Position numbers and translations under genes: made by a program
Shown: positions 8,787 through 16,220 of the stretch, piece after piece
Layout: the number at the start of each line of letters is the position of its first letter
Numbering within the stretch: position 1 is the first letter of the stretch
Assembly (NCBI GenBank): GCA_902826565.1
Contig: CADEFF010000001.1
Span: forward strand, 74,257-138,256
From: an uncultured Rhodospirillaceae bacterium
GTDB lineage: Bacteria > Pseudomonadota > Alphaproteobacteria > Dongiales > Dongiaceae
Direction: 5' to 3'
DNA: 64,000 nucleotides
Notes under the pieces: generated by a model
Databases searched by the model: none
What the model saw: only the letters and a program-made list of their open reading frames with translations
Told to the model about the DNA's origin: nothing

Positions 8787-9302
8787 ATGTCCGATGCGAA
8801 CGAAACCGCTGCCGCCGAGGAAGGCGCGCCCAAAGGGGCCGGCCGGGTGTTCCTCGTGGTGGTGGACGAGACGCCCGAGCTCAAGGTGGCGCTGCTCTAT
8901 GCCTGCCGGCGCGCGCAGAAGTCGGGTGGGCGCGTGGCGCTCCTGCATGTCGCGGAGACCGGCGCCTTCCAGCAGCAGATCCTCGGCGTCGGCAAGCTGA
9001 TGGAGCAGGAGGCGCGCCAGGCCGCCGAGACGCTGATGCAGAAGATCGCCGCCGAGGTCTATCGGCTCTCCGGCGCCATGCCGGTGCTCTATCTGCGCGA
9101 GGGCGACCGGCGCGACGAGCTCATCAAGCTCATCGCCGAGGAGCCGACCATCTCGATCCTGGTGCTGGGCGCGAACCCGGGCGCCAAGGGCCCGGGCCCG
9201 CTGGTCGCGGCGCTCACGGGCAAGTTCGTCGGCAAGCTGCGCGTGCCGCTCACCATCGTGCCCGGCAACCTCACTATCGACGAGATCGAAAGCATCGCCT
9301 GA
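8787..9302 (+). CDS. Universal stress protein (UspA family)
   Basis: Cytoplasmic single-domain Usp protein of 171 aa. After a ~22-residue acidic leader it shows the Usp core: VFLVVVDETPELKVALLYA, VALLHVAE, and the C-terminal nucleotide-binding-type loop LGANPGAKGPGP followed by VPLTIVPG. That loop approximates the G-x2-G-x9-G-S/T motif of ATP-binding Usps but lacks the full form. It starts at ATG 8787 behind GGAGG, 10 bp after the TIGR02186 gene, as third gene of the exporter operon. It may link exporter activity to stress status (inference). Its last codons are repeated just downstream. Confidence 0.88.
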   Translation: MSDANETAAAEEGAPKGAGRVFLVVVDETPELKVALLYACRRAQKSGGRVALLHVAETGAFQQQILGVGKLMEQEARQAAETLMQKIAAEVYRLSGAMPVLYLREGDRRDELIKLIAEEPTISILVLGANPGAKGPGPLVAALTGKFVGKLRVPLTIVPGNLTIDEIESIA

Positions 9303-9333
9303 AGCGATGCACCGGATCGAAAGTATCGCCTGA
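9284..9333 (+). repeat. Direct repeat of the usp 3' end plus stem-loop
   Basis: The 19-bp sequence GATCGAAAGCATCGCCTGA (9284-9302) recurs at 9315-9333 with a single C-to-T difference, so the last codons and the stop of the Usp gene are duplicated 31 bp downstream. Inside the first copy, GCATCGC (9292-9298) and GCGATGC (9304-9310) form a 7-bp hairpin spanning the stop codon. There is no T-run, so it is at best a weak terminator. Confidence 0.75.
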
Positions 9334-9358
9334 CACGGGCGCGCCGGGGCGGGGCCGG

Positions 9359-10510
9359 TCAAGGCAGGCCGAAGATCTCCTGCGCCGCCTCGATGCCCTT
9401 CAGCGGATGGCGGCCGAGCGAGACGAGGCGCGAGCCGCAGGGCGAGGCGAAGCGCGCGGAGGCCAGCACCGGCCGGCCCAGCACCGGGCAGAGCGATTCG
9501 ATGCGCGTCACGACGTTCACCGCCGGGCCCGTGACGGTGAAGTCGAGCCGCGCCGGCGCGCCGATATTGCCGTAGAGCACGGCGCCCGCATGGAGCCCGA
9601 TCCCGGCGGTGATGCCGGGCTTGCCGGCGATCTGCCGTTCGCGGTTGATGCGGTCGATGTCGCCCAGCGCCCGCTCGGCCGCCCCCAGCGCGGCAAGGCA
9701 GGCGCGGTCGCGGTCGAGGTCGTCCCGCATCGGGAAGATCGCGAGCATGGCGTCGCCGATGAATTTCAGCACCTCGCCGCCGCCATGGTCGACGGCACCC
9801 GCCATGCAGCCGAAGAAATCGTCGAGCAGATCGAGGAGCTGGTCGCGTTCGAGCCGGTTGCTGAGCTCGGTGAAGCCGCGCAGGTCGCAATAGAAGAGCG
9901 CGGCCGCGATGGTCTCGCCGTCGCCCCGGCGGATCGAACCGTTGAGCACGCGCCGCCCCGCCTCGCGCCCGAGATAGGTGTCGAGCAGGGTCGCCATGGT
10001 GCGGCGGACATAGTGCGTCTCGACCACGGCCGAGAGCGCCGGCATCGTCGCCTTGATGATCGCGAGATGGGCGTCGGTGAAGCCGCCGGGCCTGCGGCTC
10101 GCCCAGCTTGCCGCGTGGGTCTCGCCGGTCGCGAAGCGGATGGGCATGACGAGATAGTCGGTCAGCCCCTCCGCCTTGAGATCGTGCAGGATCGGGAAAT
10201 CGAACTCCTCCAGCGGCCCTTCGAGCCTGCGGCGCACCGGCTCGCCGGTCGCATAGGCTGCGGCGAGGGCGCTCCGCGCGAAGACGTCGCTGGCGGCGAC
10301 CTCATGGCCGTAGACCGTCTCGGCGACCGGCTCGCCGGCGTTCCACAGCACGCGCTGCCCGCCCACCTGCGGATGGAGGGCGCGCATATGAAGCCCGAGA
10401 CGGACCACCGGCAGATCCCGGGCGCGAAGCTGCCCGCCGAGCCCCTCGATCAGGGCGCCGAGGCTGCCGAGCAGCCGTCCCTCGGCGAGGAGCCAGTCGG
10501 CCGCGCTCAC
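9359..10510 (-). CDS. Class III adenylate/guanylate cyclase, copy 2
   Basis: Protein of 383 aa with a ~185-residue N-terminal sensor-like region and a C-terminal class III cyclase domain that would make cAMP from ATP. Metal-binding aspartates appear in FYCDLRGF (D209) and KFIGDAML (D253). K249 and D323 fit the adenine-selecting pair, and N332 and R336 (VNVVTR) fit the transition-state residues, so it looks catalytically intact and ATP-specific. It starts at GTG 10510, overlapping the stop of the upstream cyclase by 4 bases. The N-terminal half resembles that of its neighbour, pointing to tandem duplication. Confidence 0.87.
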   Translation of the reverse strand: MSAADWLLAEGRLLGSLGALIEGLGGQLRARDLPVVRLGLHMRALHPQVGGQRVLWNAGEPVAETVYGHEVAASDVFARSALAAAYATGEPVRRRLEGPLEEFDFPILHDLKAEGLTDYLVMPIRFATGETHAASWASRRPGGFTDAHLAIIKATMPALSAVVETHYVRRTMATLLDTYLGREAGRRVLNGSIRRGDGETIAAALFYCDLRGFTELSNRLERDQLLDLLDDFFGCMAGAVDHGGGEVLKFIGDAMLAIFPMRDDLDRDRACLAALGAAERALGDIDRINRERQIAGKPGITAGIGLHAGAVLYGNIGAPARLDFTVTGPAVNVVTRIESLCPVLGRPVLASARFASPCGSRLVSLGRHPLKGIEAAQEIFGLP

Positions 10511-11724
10511 GCGAGCTTGCCTTCCTCGGGCAGCCCGAACACCTCGACGGCGCGGCTCACGCCCGGAAGCTGATGCTTGCCGAGCGAGATCATGGCGAAG
10601 CCGCAGGGCGAGGCGAAACGGTCGGAGGCGACGAGGCGCCGGTCGAGCGTGCGGCAGAGCCGCTCGAGCCGCGTCGTCAGATTGACCGCGGGGCCGATCA
10701 CGGTGAAGTCGAGCCGCTCGGGCGCCCCGATATTGCCGTACATGACCGTGCCGGTATGGAGCGCGATGCCGGCGCGCAGCTCGATCTCGCCGGCGGCGCG
10801 ACGCGCGCCGTTGAGCGCGTCCATCCCCCGGATCGCGTCCCTCGCCGCGCCGAGCGCCGTCAGGCAGGCGCGGTCGCGATCGAGATCGTCGGCGATCGGG
10901 AAGATCGCGAGCATTCCGTCGCCGATGAATTTCAGCACCTCGCCGCCCCGCGCCTCGACCGGCTCCGCCATGGCGGTGAAATAGTCGTTCAGCATCTGGA
11001 TGAGCGCTTCGCGCGGCAGCGCCTCGCTCATCTGGGTGAAGCCGCGCAGGTCGCAGAAGAAGAGCGCGGCCGCGATGCTCGTCGCATCGCCGCGCCGCAC
11101 CTGGCCCGCCAGCACGCGCCGCCCGGCATCGCGCCCGAGATAGGTCGTGAGCAGCGTCCGCGCGATGCGCTTGTCCTCGCGGATCTCGAGGGTAACGGCG
11201 AGAAGCGGGATGAGCATGCGGAAGCGCGCGATCTCGCTCTCGCTGAAGCCGCCCGCGCGGCCGGTCGCAATGGTGGCGATGTTGATCGAGCTGTCGGAGA
11301 AGGGCATCGGCACCATGAAATAGTCGGTGATGCCTTCCGCCTTCAGCTCGGCGAAGATCGGAAACTCGTAGGGCGCCGTCGCCTCGGCGAGGTTGCGCCG
11401 GATCTCCGGCGCGCGGCCTTCATGAATCACGCGTATCGGGCTCAGGAGATAGAGGTCCGACTCGAGCGCGTCATAGGCGCGCGGCGTCACCCGCGCGATC
11501 GATTCGCCCGCTTCCCAGTAATGGCTCAGGGCCAGCACCTGGGGATGCAGGGTGCGCATGGAGACGAAGACGCGCTTCAGCGGAAAGCCGGTCGCGAGCA
11601 GCCGATTGGCGAAGCCGCCGATCAGGGTGGCGCTGTCCTGGATCGGACGCGCCTCCTTCAGCAGCCAGTTCGCGACCGGATCCAGCTCCTGGCGCGGGCG
11701 CTCGGCGTCCTGTCCGTCGGGCAT
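10507..11724 (-). CDS. Class III adenylate/guanylate cyclase, copy 1
   Basis: Protein of 405 aa, first gene of a two-cyclase operon. It has an N-terminal region of ~205 residues with no membrane helices, then a class III cyclase domain. FFCDLRGF (D225) and KFIGDGML (D269) supply the metal-binding aspartates, K265 and D339 fit ATP selection, and N348/R352 (VNLTTR) complete the active site. Class III cyclases act as dimers; two adjacent, coupled paralogues could form a heterodimer with a composite site, which is inference. A 12-bp perfect hairpin lies about 19 nt upstream of the ATG. Confidence 0.87.
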   Translation of the reverse strand: MPDGQDAERPRQELDPVANWLLKEARPIQDSATLIGGFANRLLATGFPLKRVFVSMRTLHPQVLALSHYWEAGESIARVTPRAYDALESDLYLLSPIRVIHEGRAPEIRRNLAEATAPYEFPIFAELKAEGITDYFMVPMPFSDSSINIATIATGRAGGFSESEIARFRMLIPLLAVTLEIREDKRIARTLLTTYLGRDAGRRVLAGQVRRGDATSIAAALFFCDLRGFTQMSEALPREALIQMLNDYFTAMAEPVEARGGEVLKFIGDGMLAIFPIADDLDRDRACLTALGAARDAIRGMDALNGARRAAGEIELRAGIALHTGTVMYGNIGAPERLDFTVIGPAVNLTTRLERLCRTLDRRLVASDRFASPCGFAMISLGKHQLPGVSRAVEVFGLPEEGKLA

Positions 11725-11742
11725 GGCTTCCGCATTAACGCT

Positions 11743-11773
11743 CCCGCCCGTGCCGGGTCAAGGCACGGGCGGG
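11743..11773. promoter_or_regulatory. Perfect 12-bp inverted repeat in the cyclase/nfu divergent region
   Basis: CCCGCCCGTGCC (11743-11754) and GGCACGGGCGGG (11762-11773) are exact complements around a 7-nt loop. It sits in the likely 5' leader of the cyclase operon, 19 nt before the ATG on the minus strand. It could be an RNA hairpin affecting cyclase translation, an operator, or a terminator for antisense transcription. There is no T-run on either side. Confidence 0.65.
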
Positions 11774-11890
11774 GCGCATCGGACGCCCGTCGGAAGGCCA
11801 TGATGAGATTGTGGTTGAACCGGTTTCCGGGATCGCCCATCTATCGGGCATACCCGAGCGGAATCCTCGGAGAAAGGCGCGAGCGCACCC

Positions 11891-12451
11891 ATGTTCATCC
11901 AGACCGAGCAGACCCCCAACCCCGCCACGCTGAAGTTCCTTCCCGGCCGCGATGTGATGGGAACCGGCACGGCGAATTTCACGGCGGCCGATCAGGCGGC
12001 GCGCTCGCCGCTCGCGGAACGCCTCTTCGCCCTCGAGGGCGTGGAGGGCGTGTTCCTCGGCAGCGACTTCGTCACCGTGACGAAAGCCGCGGACCGGGAA
12101 TGGCAGCTCATGAAGCCTGCCGTGCTCGGCATCATCATGGAGCATTTCGTCGCCAACAAGCCGGTGATCCTGGCCGAAGCCCCGGGCGCCGCCGCGGCGC
12201 CCGCCGCGGCCGGCGAGGAAGACGAGCTCGTCACCCAGATCAAGGAGCTGATCGATACGCGCGTCCGCCCGGCCGTGGCGCAGGACGGCGGCGACATCAT
12301 CTTCCGCTCCTTCGAGGACGGCGTCGTCTATCTCCACATGCAGGGCTCCTGCGCCGGATGCCCGAGCTCGACCGCGACGCTCAAGATGGGCATCGAGAAC
12401 ATGCTGAAGCATTACGTGCCGGAAGTGGTGGCGGTCGAGGCCGTCGCCTGA
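11891..12451 (+). CDS. Nfu-type iron-sulfur cluster carrier protein
   Basis: Cytoplasmic Fe-S carrier of 186 aa with the N-terminal Nfu_N domain (MFIQTEQTPNPATLKFLPG, a highly conserved opening) and a C-terminal NifU-like domain carrying the cluster-binding CxxC in GSCAGCPSSTATLK. Such proteins accept clusters from the Suf/Isc machinery and deliver them to apoproteins. It is a single-gene unit divergent from the cyclase operon. The window is rich in possible clients, including MiaB and the CCG protein. A possible promoter (TTGAAC 11815-11820, then CATCTA after 17 bp) lies upstream. Confidence 0.93.
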   Translation: MFIQTEQTPNPATLKFLPGRDVMGTGTANFTAADQAARSPLAERLFALEGVEGVFLGSDFVTVTKAADREWQLMKPAVLGIIMEHFVANKPVILAEAPGAAAAPAAAGEEDELVTQIKELIDTRVRPAVAQDGGDIIFRSFEDGVVYLHMQGSCAGCPSSTATLKMGIENMLKHYVPEVVAVEAVA

Positions 12452-12605
12452 TCCTCGGCGGCACGGCATCGACGATCGAGCGGCAGGGCCGGCGCAGCGC
12501 AGAGGTTGCCGCCGGCCTTTCGCTTCCCAGGGGGACCTCTTCGCAGCGGCGACGGCGGCGGTCCGGCCCTGCCGCGCAGCCTGGTCGCCGGAGAGCTCGA
12601 TAATC

Positions 12606-13196
12606 ATGGCCGAACGGATCGCCGCGTCCGCGCTGAACCAGATCTTCCTCGAGGCCCATACCCATCGCTACTGGCTCGACCGGCCCGTCGAGGATGCGAC
12701 GCTGGAGGCGGCCTATGCCTTGGCGCGCATGGCGCCGACCTCGGCCAACTGCTCGCCGATGCGGATCGTCTTCGTGAAGTCGGCGGCGGCGAAGGCGCGG
12801 CTCAAGCCGGCGCTGAGCCAGGGCAATGTGCGACAGACGATGGCGGCGCCGGCCACCGCAATCATCGCCCACGACATGCAGTTCTACGACCTGTTGCCGA
12901 AGCTCTACCCGCCGGCCGATGCGCGGAGCTGGTTCGTCGGCAATGACGAGGCGATCCGCGTCACCGCCTTCCGCAACGGCTCGCTGCAGGGGGCCTATTT
13001 CATCGTCGCGGCGCGCGCGGTCGGGCTCGATTGCGGCCCGATGTCCGGCTTCGACAACGCCAGGCTCGACGCGGAGTTCTTTCCCGACGGGCGCTGGCGC
13101 TCCAACTTCCTCTGCAATCTCGGTTATGGCGATCCGGCGAAGATCAGCCCGCGGACCCCGCGGCTGGAATTTGCCGAGGCCTGCCGGGTGCTGTGA
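12606..13196 (+). CDS. RutE/HadB-like malonic semialdehyde reductase (nitroreductase family)
   Basis: FMN-dependent oxidoreductase of 196 aa. It has the compact nitroreductase fold of the RutE group: NQIFLEAHTHRYW near the N-terminus, ARMAPTSANCSPMRIVFV (FMN-binding region), and LGYGDPAKISPRTPRL at the end. In E. coli, RutE reduces malonic semialdehyde in pyrimidine breakdown; no other rut genes are here, so this copy may serve as a general semialdehyde or quinone reductase. Its 3' end overlaps the convergent dipeptidase gene by 53 bp. The exact substrate is uncertain. Confidence 0.82.
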   Translation: MAERIAASALNQIFLEAHTHRYWLDRPVEDATLEAAYALARMAPTSANCSPMRIVFVKSAAAKARLKPALSQGNVRQTMAAPATAIIAHDMQFYDLLPKLYPPADARSWFVGNDEAIRVTAFRNGSLQGAYFIVAARAVGLDCGPMSGFDNARLDAEFFPDGRWRSNFLCNLGYGDPAKISPRTPRLEFAEACRVL

Positions 13197-13794
13197 GGCC
13201 GCCGATCAGCGGCGCCGCGCCATTGGCCGGGCGCGCCATGATCTCCATGCCCGCCGGCAGCGCGGAATCGCTATAGAGCGGATAGCGCCGCGCATTGAAG
13301 AGCTGATAGTGCCACCATTCGTTTCGATAGAAGTCCCAGCCGGCCGCCGTCATGATGCCGAGCAGCAGCGCGCGGTTGCGCTGCGCCGCGGCGGAGACAT
13401 CGAGGCGCCCGTGATGCGCGATCGGCCGGAACTCGTCGAACCCCGTGCCCATCTCGAGCGCCTCGCCGCTCGCGGCGTCGAGCAGCGTGAGATCGATGGC
13501 GACGCCGCGCGAATGGGGCGATCCGCGCCGCGGATCGGCGACGAACTCGGGATCGGGAAACTTGTTCCACAGCACCCACTGCGCCTCGCTCGGCCGGAAC
13601 GCATCGAACACGCGGAAGCGGACGCCGAGCGGTCGTGCGAGCGCGATGGCGCGCTCGAGGGCCGCCGCCGCGTCGCGCTGGAGATAGGCGCGCGCATGGC
13701 CGTAGATCGGCGCGCCGGTCACGTTGTCGGGGGTCGCATAGGCGAGCGCCAGCTCGATGTCGTAGTCGGGCGGGGCGATCTCGATCAGATCCAT
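13144..13794 (-). CDS. ddpX: D-alanyl-D-alanine dipeptidase (VanX/DdpX family)
   Basis: Zinc metallopeptidase of 216 aa that splits D-Ala-D-Ala, here probably for recycling cell-wall dipeptide. The M15D signature SPHSRGVAIDLTL supplies the zinc ligands His and Asp (SxHxxGxAxD), and EWWH holds the catalytic Glu and third zinc ligand. FDAFRPSEAQ contains the conserved arginine. No signal peptide is evident, so it is probably cytoplasmic. No vanA/vanH partner is present, so a resistance role is unlikely. The C-terminal ~18 codons overlap the convergent reductase gene; the ATG at 13794 is the natural start. Confidence 0.88.
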   Translation of the reverse strand: MDLIEIAPPDYDIELALAYATPDNVTGAPIYGHARAYLQRDAAAALERAIALARPLGVRFRVFDAFRPSEAQWVLWNKFPDPEFVADPRRGSPHSRGVAIDLTLLDAASGEALEMGTGFDEFRPIAHHGRLDVSAAAQRNRALLLGIMTAAGWDFYRNEWWHYQLFNARRYPLYSDSALPAGMEIMARPANGAAPLIGGLTAPGRPRQIPAAGSAG

Positions 13795-13907
13795 GGCGGC
13801 TCGCGGCTCCGCGCTGTTGCTTCGCAGGTGCCGACGCTACCGCGGGCCCCCGAGTCGGCGCCACGGCGCGCCGCGCGCGGCGGAATCTCCCTCCCGGCGG
13901 CGACGCG

Positions 13908-14579
13908 ATGAGCGCGACGATTCTCGCCTTCGACAGCGCCGGCGCCGCCGTCTCGGCCGCGCTCTGCCGCGGCGGCGTCGCGCTCGCCGCGCGGAGCGAA
14001 CCGATGGAGCGCGGCCATGGCGAGCGGCTGCTGCCCTTGCTGAAGGCGGTGATGGCGGAGGCGGCGACGGGCTTCGACGCGCTCGACGCGATCGCCGTCG
14101 CCGTGGGGCCCGGCCGCTTCACCGGGCTTCGCATCGGGGTGGCCGCGGCGCGCGGTCTCGCGCTCGCGACCGGCAAGCCGGCGATCGGCATCGGCAGCTT
14201 CGAGGCGGCCGCGGCGGCGGCGCTGGCGGAAGGGCCGGCGCGATCGGCGATCCTCGTCGCGATCGACAGCCGTCGCGAGGAGCTCTTCGTGCAGCTCTTC
14301 GACCGGGCCGGCGAGGCCGTGGGCGCACCGCTCGTCGCGACGCCGGATGCGATCGCGGCGACGCTGCCGGCGGGCGCGCTGCTCGTCACGGGCGACGGCG
14401 CCCGGCTCATGGAACGGGCGCTCGCGGGGCGCGGCGATGTCCGCATCCTCGCGGCAGCCCTGCGGCCCGAGATCCTCGCGCGGCGGGCCGAAGCGGCGCT
14501 TCGCCAGGGGCATATGGAACCGGCACGGCCGATCTATCTGCGGGCGCCCGACGCGAAGCTGCCCGCGCCGCCGCCATGA
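13908..14579 (+). CDS. tsaB: tRNA threonylcarbamoyladenosine biosynthesis protein TsaB
   Basis: ASKHA-fold protein of 223 aa, partner of TsaD and TsaE in attaching the threonylcarbamoyl group to A37 of ANN-decoding tRNAs. Recognised by ILAFDSAGAAVSAAL at the N-terminus, HGERLLPLLKAVM, and the hallmark VGPGRFTGLRIGVAAARGLA. The start is ATG 13908. Its stop overlaps the start of rimI (ATGA), a common arrangement in proteobacteria. It is the first gene of the long co-directional housekeeping run that reaches trmB. Confidence 0.95.
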   Translation: MSATILAFDSAGAAVSAALCRGGVALAARSEPMERGHGERLLPLLKAVMAEAATGFDALDAIAVAVGPGRFTGLRIGVAAARGLALATGKPAIGIGSFEAAAAAALAEGPARSAILVAIDSRREELFVQLFDRAGEAVGAPLVATPDAIAATLPAGALLVTGDGARLMERALAGRGDVRILAAALRPEILARRAEAALRQGHMEPARPIYLRAPDAKLPAPPP

Positions 14580-15088
14580 CGCAGGACGACGGCACCGCTT
14601 CGCCATCCTTACGGCCGGTTTCGCCCTTCGACGTGGCGCTGCTCGCCGAGCTCCATGCGCGGAGCTTCGATCCCGCCTGGGGGCCGGGCGAGATCGCGAG
14701 CCTGCTTGCGAGCCCCGGCAGCTTCGGGCTGCTGGCCGGCCGCGGCGCCGCGCCGATCGGGTTCCTGCTGGGGCGTGCCGTGGCCGGGGAGGCGGAGATC
14801 CTCTCGCTCGGCATCCTCCCGGAAGAGCGGCGCCGGGGCGCCGGCCGTGCGCTCGTGGCCGCCGCGATCGATCATGCGACGCGGGCGGGGGCGACGCGGC
14901 TCTTCCTCGAGGTGGCGGACGACAATTTGGCCGCGCGCGCCCTTTATGACACAGCCGGGTTCCGGCGCGTGGGGCGGCGCGTCGGCTATTACCGCCGGGC
15001 CGGCGGGCCGGTATCCGCCCAGGTGCTGGAACGCGCGCTTTCCGGCTCCGGCGCGGCCGATGCCGGCTCGTCCGAAAGACTTGCCTGA
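14576..15088 (+). CDS. rimI: Ribosomal-protein-alanine N-acetyltransferase RimI (GNAT)
   Basis: GNAT acetyltransferase of 170 aa, translationally coupled to tsaB by a 4-base overlap. The acetyl-CoA loop appears as LPEERRRGAGRALVAAAI (R/Q-x-x-G-x-G/A), followed by LFLEVADDNLAARALYDTAGF, the usual RimI motif D/E-N-x-x-A-x-x-L-Y-x-x-x-G-F. RimI acetylates the N-terminal alanine of ribosomal protein S18 in E. coli; related enzymes have a wider range. The tsaB-rimI linkage supports the assignment. Confidence 0.92.
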   Translation: MTQDDGTASPSLRPVSPFDVALLAELHARSFDPAWGPGEIASLLASPGSFGLLAGRGAAPIGFLLGRAVAGEAEILSLGILPEERRRGAGRALVAAAIDHATRAGATRLFLEVADDNLAARALYDTAGFRRVGRRVGYYRRAGGPVSAQVLERALSGSGAADAGSSERLA

Positions 15089-15135
15089 ATATAACACTGC
15101 GCATTTAGCAATGAATTATTCCATGGCGATTATGC

Positions 15136-15163
15136 TTGACCCGCCCCCGTCCCCGGCTATGCT
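15136..15163 (+). promoter_or_regulatory. mucR promoter
   Basis: TTGACC (15136-15141) and TATGCT (15158-15163) are 16 bp apart, placing a transcript start near 15170, about 30 nt before mucR. The 45 bp just upstream (15089-15135) are much richer in A+T than their surroundings. MucR-family proteins favour AT-rich sites and often regulate themselves, so autoregulation is plausible. Confidence 0.5.
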
Positions 15164-15200
15164 GCCCGTCGTTTTCCAATTTTCCCCGGATGCTTCTTTA

Positions 15201-15611
15201 ATGACCGATCAGAACAAGCCCACCGAGCTTCTGCCGCTCGTGACCGACATCGTCGCCGCCCATCTCTCGAACAACACGGTTCCGGTGGCGGACCTGCCCA
15301 ACCTCATCCGCGAGGTCTATCGGGCGTTGGCGACGGTGGGCGGGGCGGAAGGCGAGGGCGAGCGTCCGGAACCCGCCGTCCCGGTCAAGAAGTCGATCTT
15401 CCCGGACTACATCGTCTGTCTCGAGGACGGCAAGAAGCTGAAGATGCTGAAGCGCCATCTGCGGACCGCCTACAACATGACGCCGGCGGAGTATCGCGAC
15501 CGCTGGGGCCTGCCGGCGGACTATCCGATGGTCGCGCCGAACTATGCGCGCCAGCGCAGCAAGCTCGCGAAGCAGATCGGTCTCGGCACGCGTTCGCGCC
15601 GCAAGCGCTAA
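15201..15611 (+). CDS. mucR: MucR/Ros family transcriptional regulator
   Basis: Nucleoid-associated-type regulator of 136 aa. The C-terminal half has the Ros/MucR region: DYIVCLEDGKKLKMLKRHL, then YNMTPAEYRDRWGLP and NYARQRSKLAKQIGLG. In Ros the zinc is held by C-x2-C...H-x4-H; here the second Cys is Asp (as in several MucR proteins) and the last His position is Tyr. MucR proteins control exopolysaccharide, motility and cell-cycle genes in rhizobia and Brucella. The start at ATG 15201 follows a good promoter and an AT-rich stretch. Confidence 0.93.
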   Translation: MTDQNKPTELLPLVTDIVAAHLSNNTVPVADLPNLIREVYRALATVGGAEGEGERPEPAVPVKKSIFPDYIVCLEDGKKLKMLKRHLRTAYNMTPAEYRDRWGLPADYPMVAPNYARQRSKLAKQIGLGTRSRRKR

Positions 15612-15688
15612 TCGGTCGCAACATAAAACGCCGGATTCCAAGGGCGGCCGGGCGTCCATGACGCTTTCGGCCGTTCCATCCGTTCCAT

Positions 15689-15694
15689 TATACT
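15689..15694 (+). promoter_or_regulatory. Possible -10 element upstream of fur
   Basis: TATACT stands out in the otherwise GC-rich gap between mucR and fur. The matching -35 position, 17 bp upstream, is poor (TTCGGC), suggesting an activator-dependent or alternative promoter. The transcript would start near 15701, about 38 nt before the fur ATG. Confidence 0.35.
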
Positions 15695-15738
15695 TAACGC
15701 GGTCGCCGCAGCCGGGGGCCGTCGATGGAAGAGGAGCC

Positions 15739-16170
15739 ATGACCTCACGGATCGAGCGCCAGTGCATGGAACGCGGCCTGAAAATGACGGAGCAGCGCCG
15801 GATTATCGCGCGCGTGCTCTCCGACGCGACCGACCATCCGGACGTCGAGTCGCTGTTCCGCCGCGCCACCGCCATCGATCCGCGGATCTCGATCTCGACC
15901 GTCTATCGGACCGTCAAGCTCTTCGAGGAGGCGAACATCCTCGAACGGCACGATTTCCGGGACGGGCGCGCGCGCTACGAGGAGCAGCCGGAGGCCCATC
16001 ACGATCACCTCATCGACGTGCAGTCCGGCCGCGTCATCGAGTTTCGCAACGAGGATATCGAGAAGCTGCAGCGCGCCGTGGCGGAGAAGCTCGGTTTCCG
16101 GCTGGTGGATCACCGCCTGGAACTCTACGGCGTGCCCCTGAAGTCCGCGAAGCCCGACCCGGCCGAATAG
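15739..16170 (+). CDS. fur: Fur family metal-dependent repressor (alphaproteobacterial Fur/Mur type)
   Basis: Winged-helix metalloregulator of 143 aa that binds Fe2+ or Mn2+. The N-terminal DNA-binding part reads RGLKMTEQRRIIARVL and STVYRTVKLFEEANIL; the metal/dimer part has EAHHDHLIDVQSGRVIEF and LVDHRLELYGVPL. The C-terminal CxxC structural zinc site of E. coli Fur is absent, as in alphaproteobacterial Fur/Mur proteins, which often respond to manganese more than iron. It starts at ATG 15739 behind GAGGAG. A second Fur-family gene, irr, lies at 38.2 kb, so both iron regulators of the lineage are in this window. Confidence 0.93.
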   Translation: MTSRIERQCMERGLKMTEQRRIIARVLSDATDHPDVESLFRRATAIDPRISISTVYRTVKLFEEANILERHDFRDGRARYEEQPEAHHDHLIDVQSGRVIEFRNEDIEKLQRAVAEKLGFRLVDHRLELYGVPLKSAKPDPAE

Positions 16171-16220
16171 ATGGACGATCATCCGTGGGCCGTCGCCTGG
16201 CATCGATGCGAGCAGCCGCG

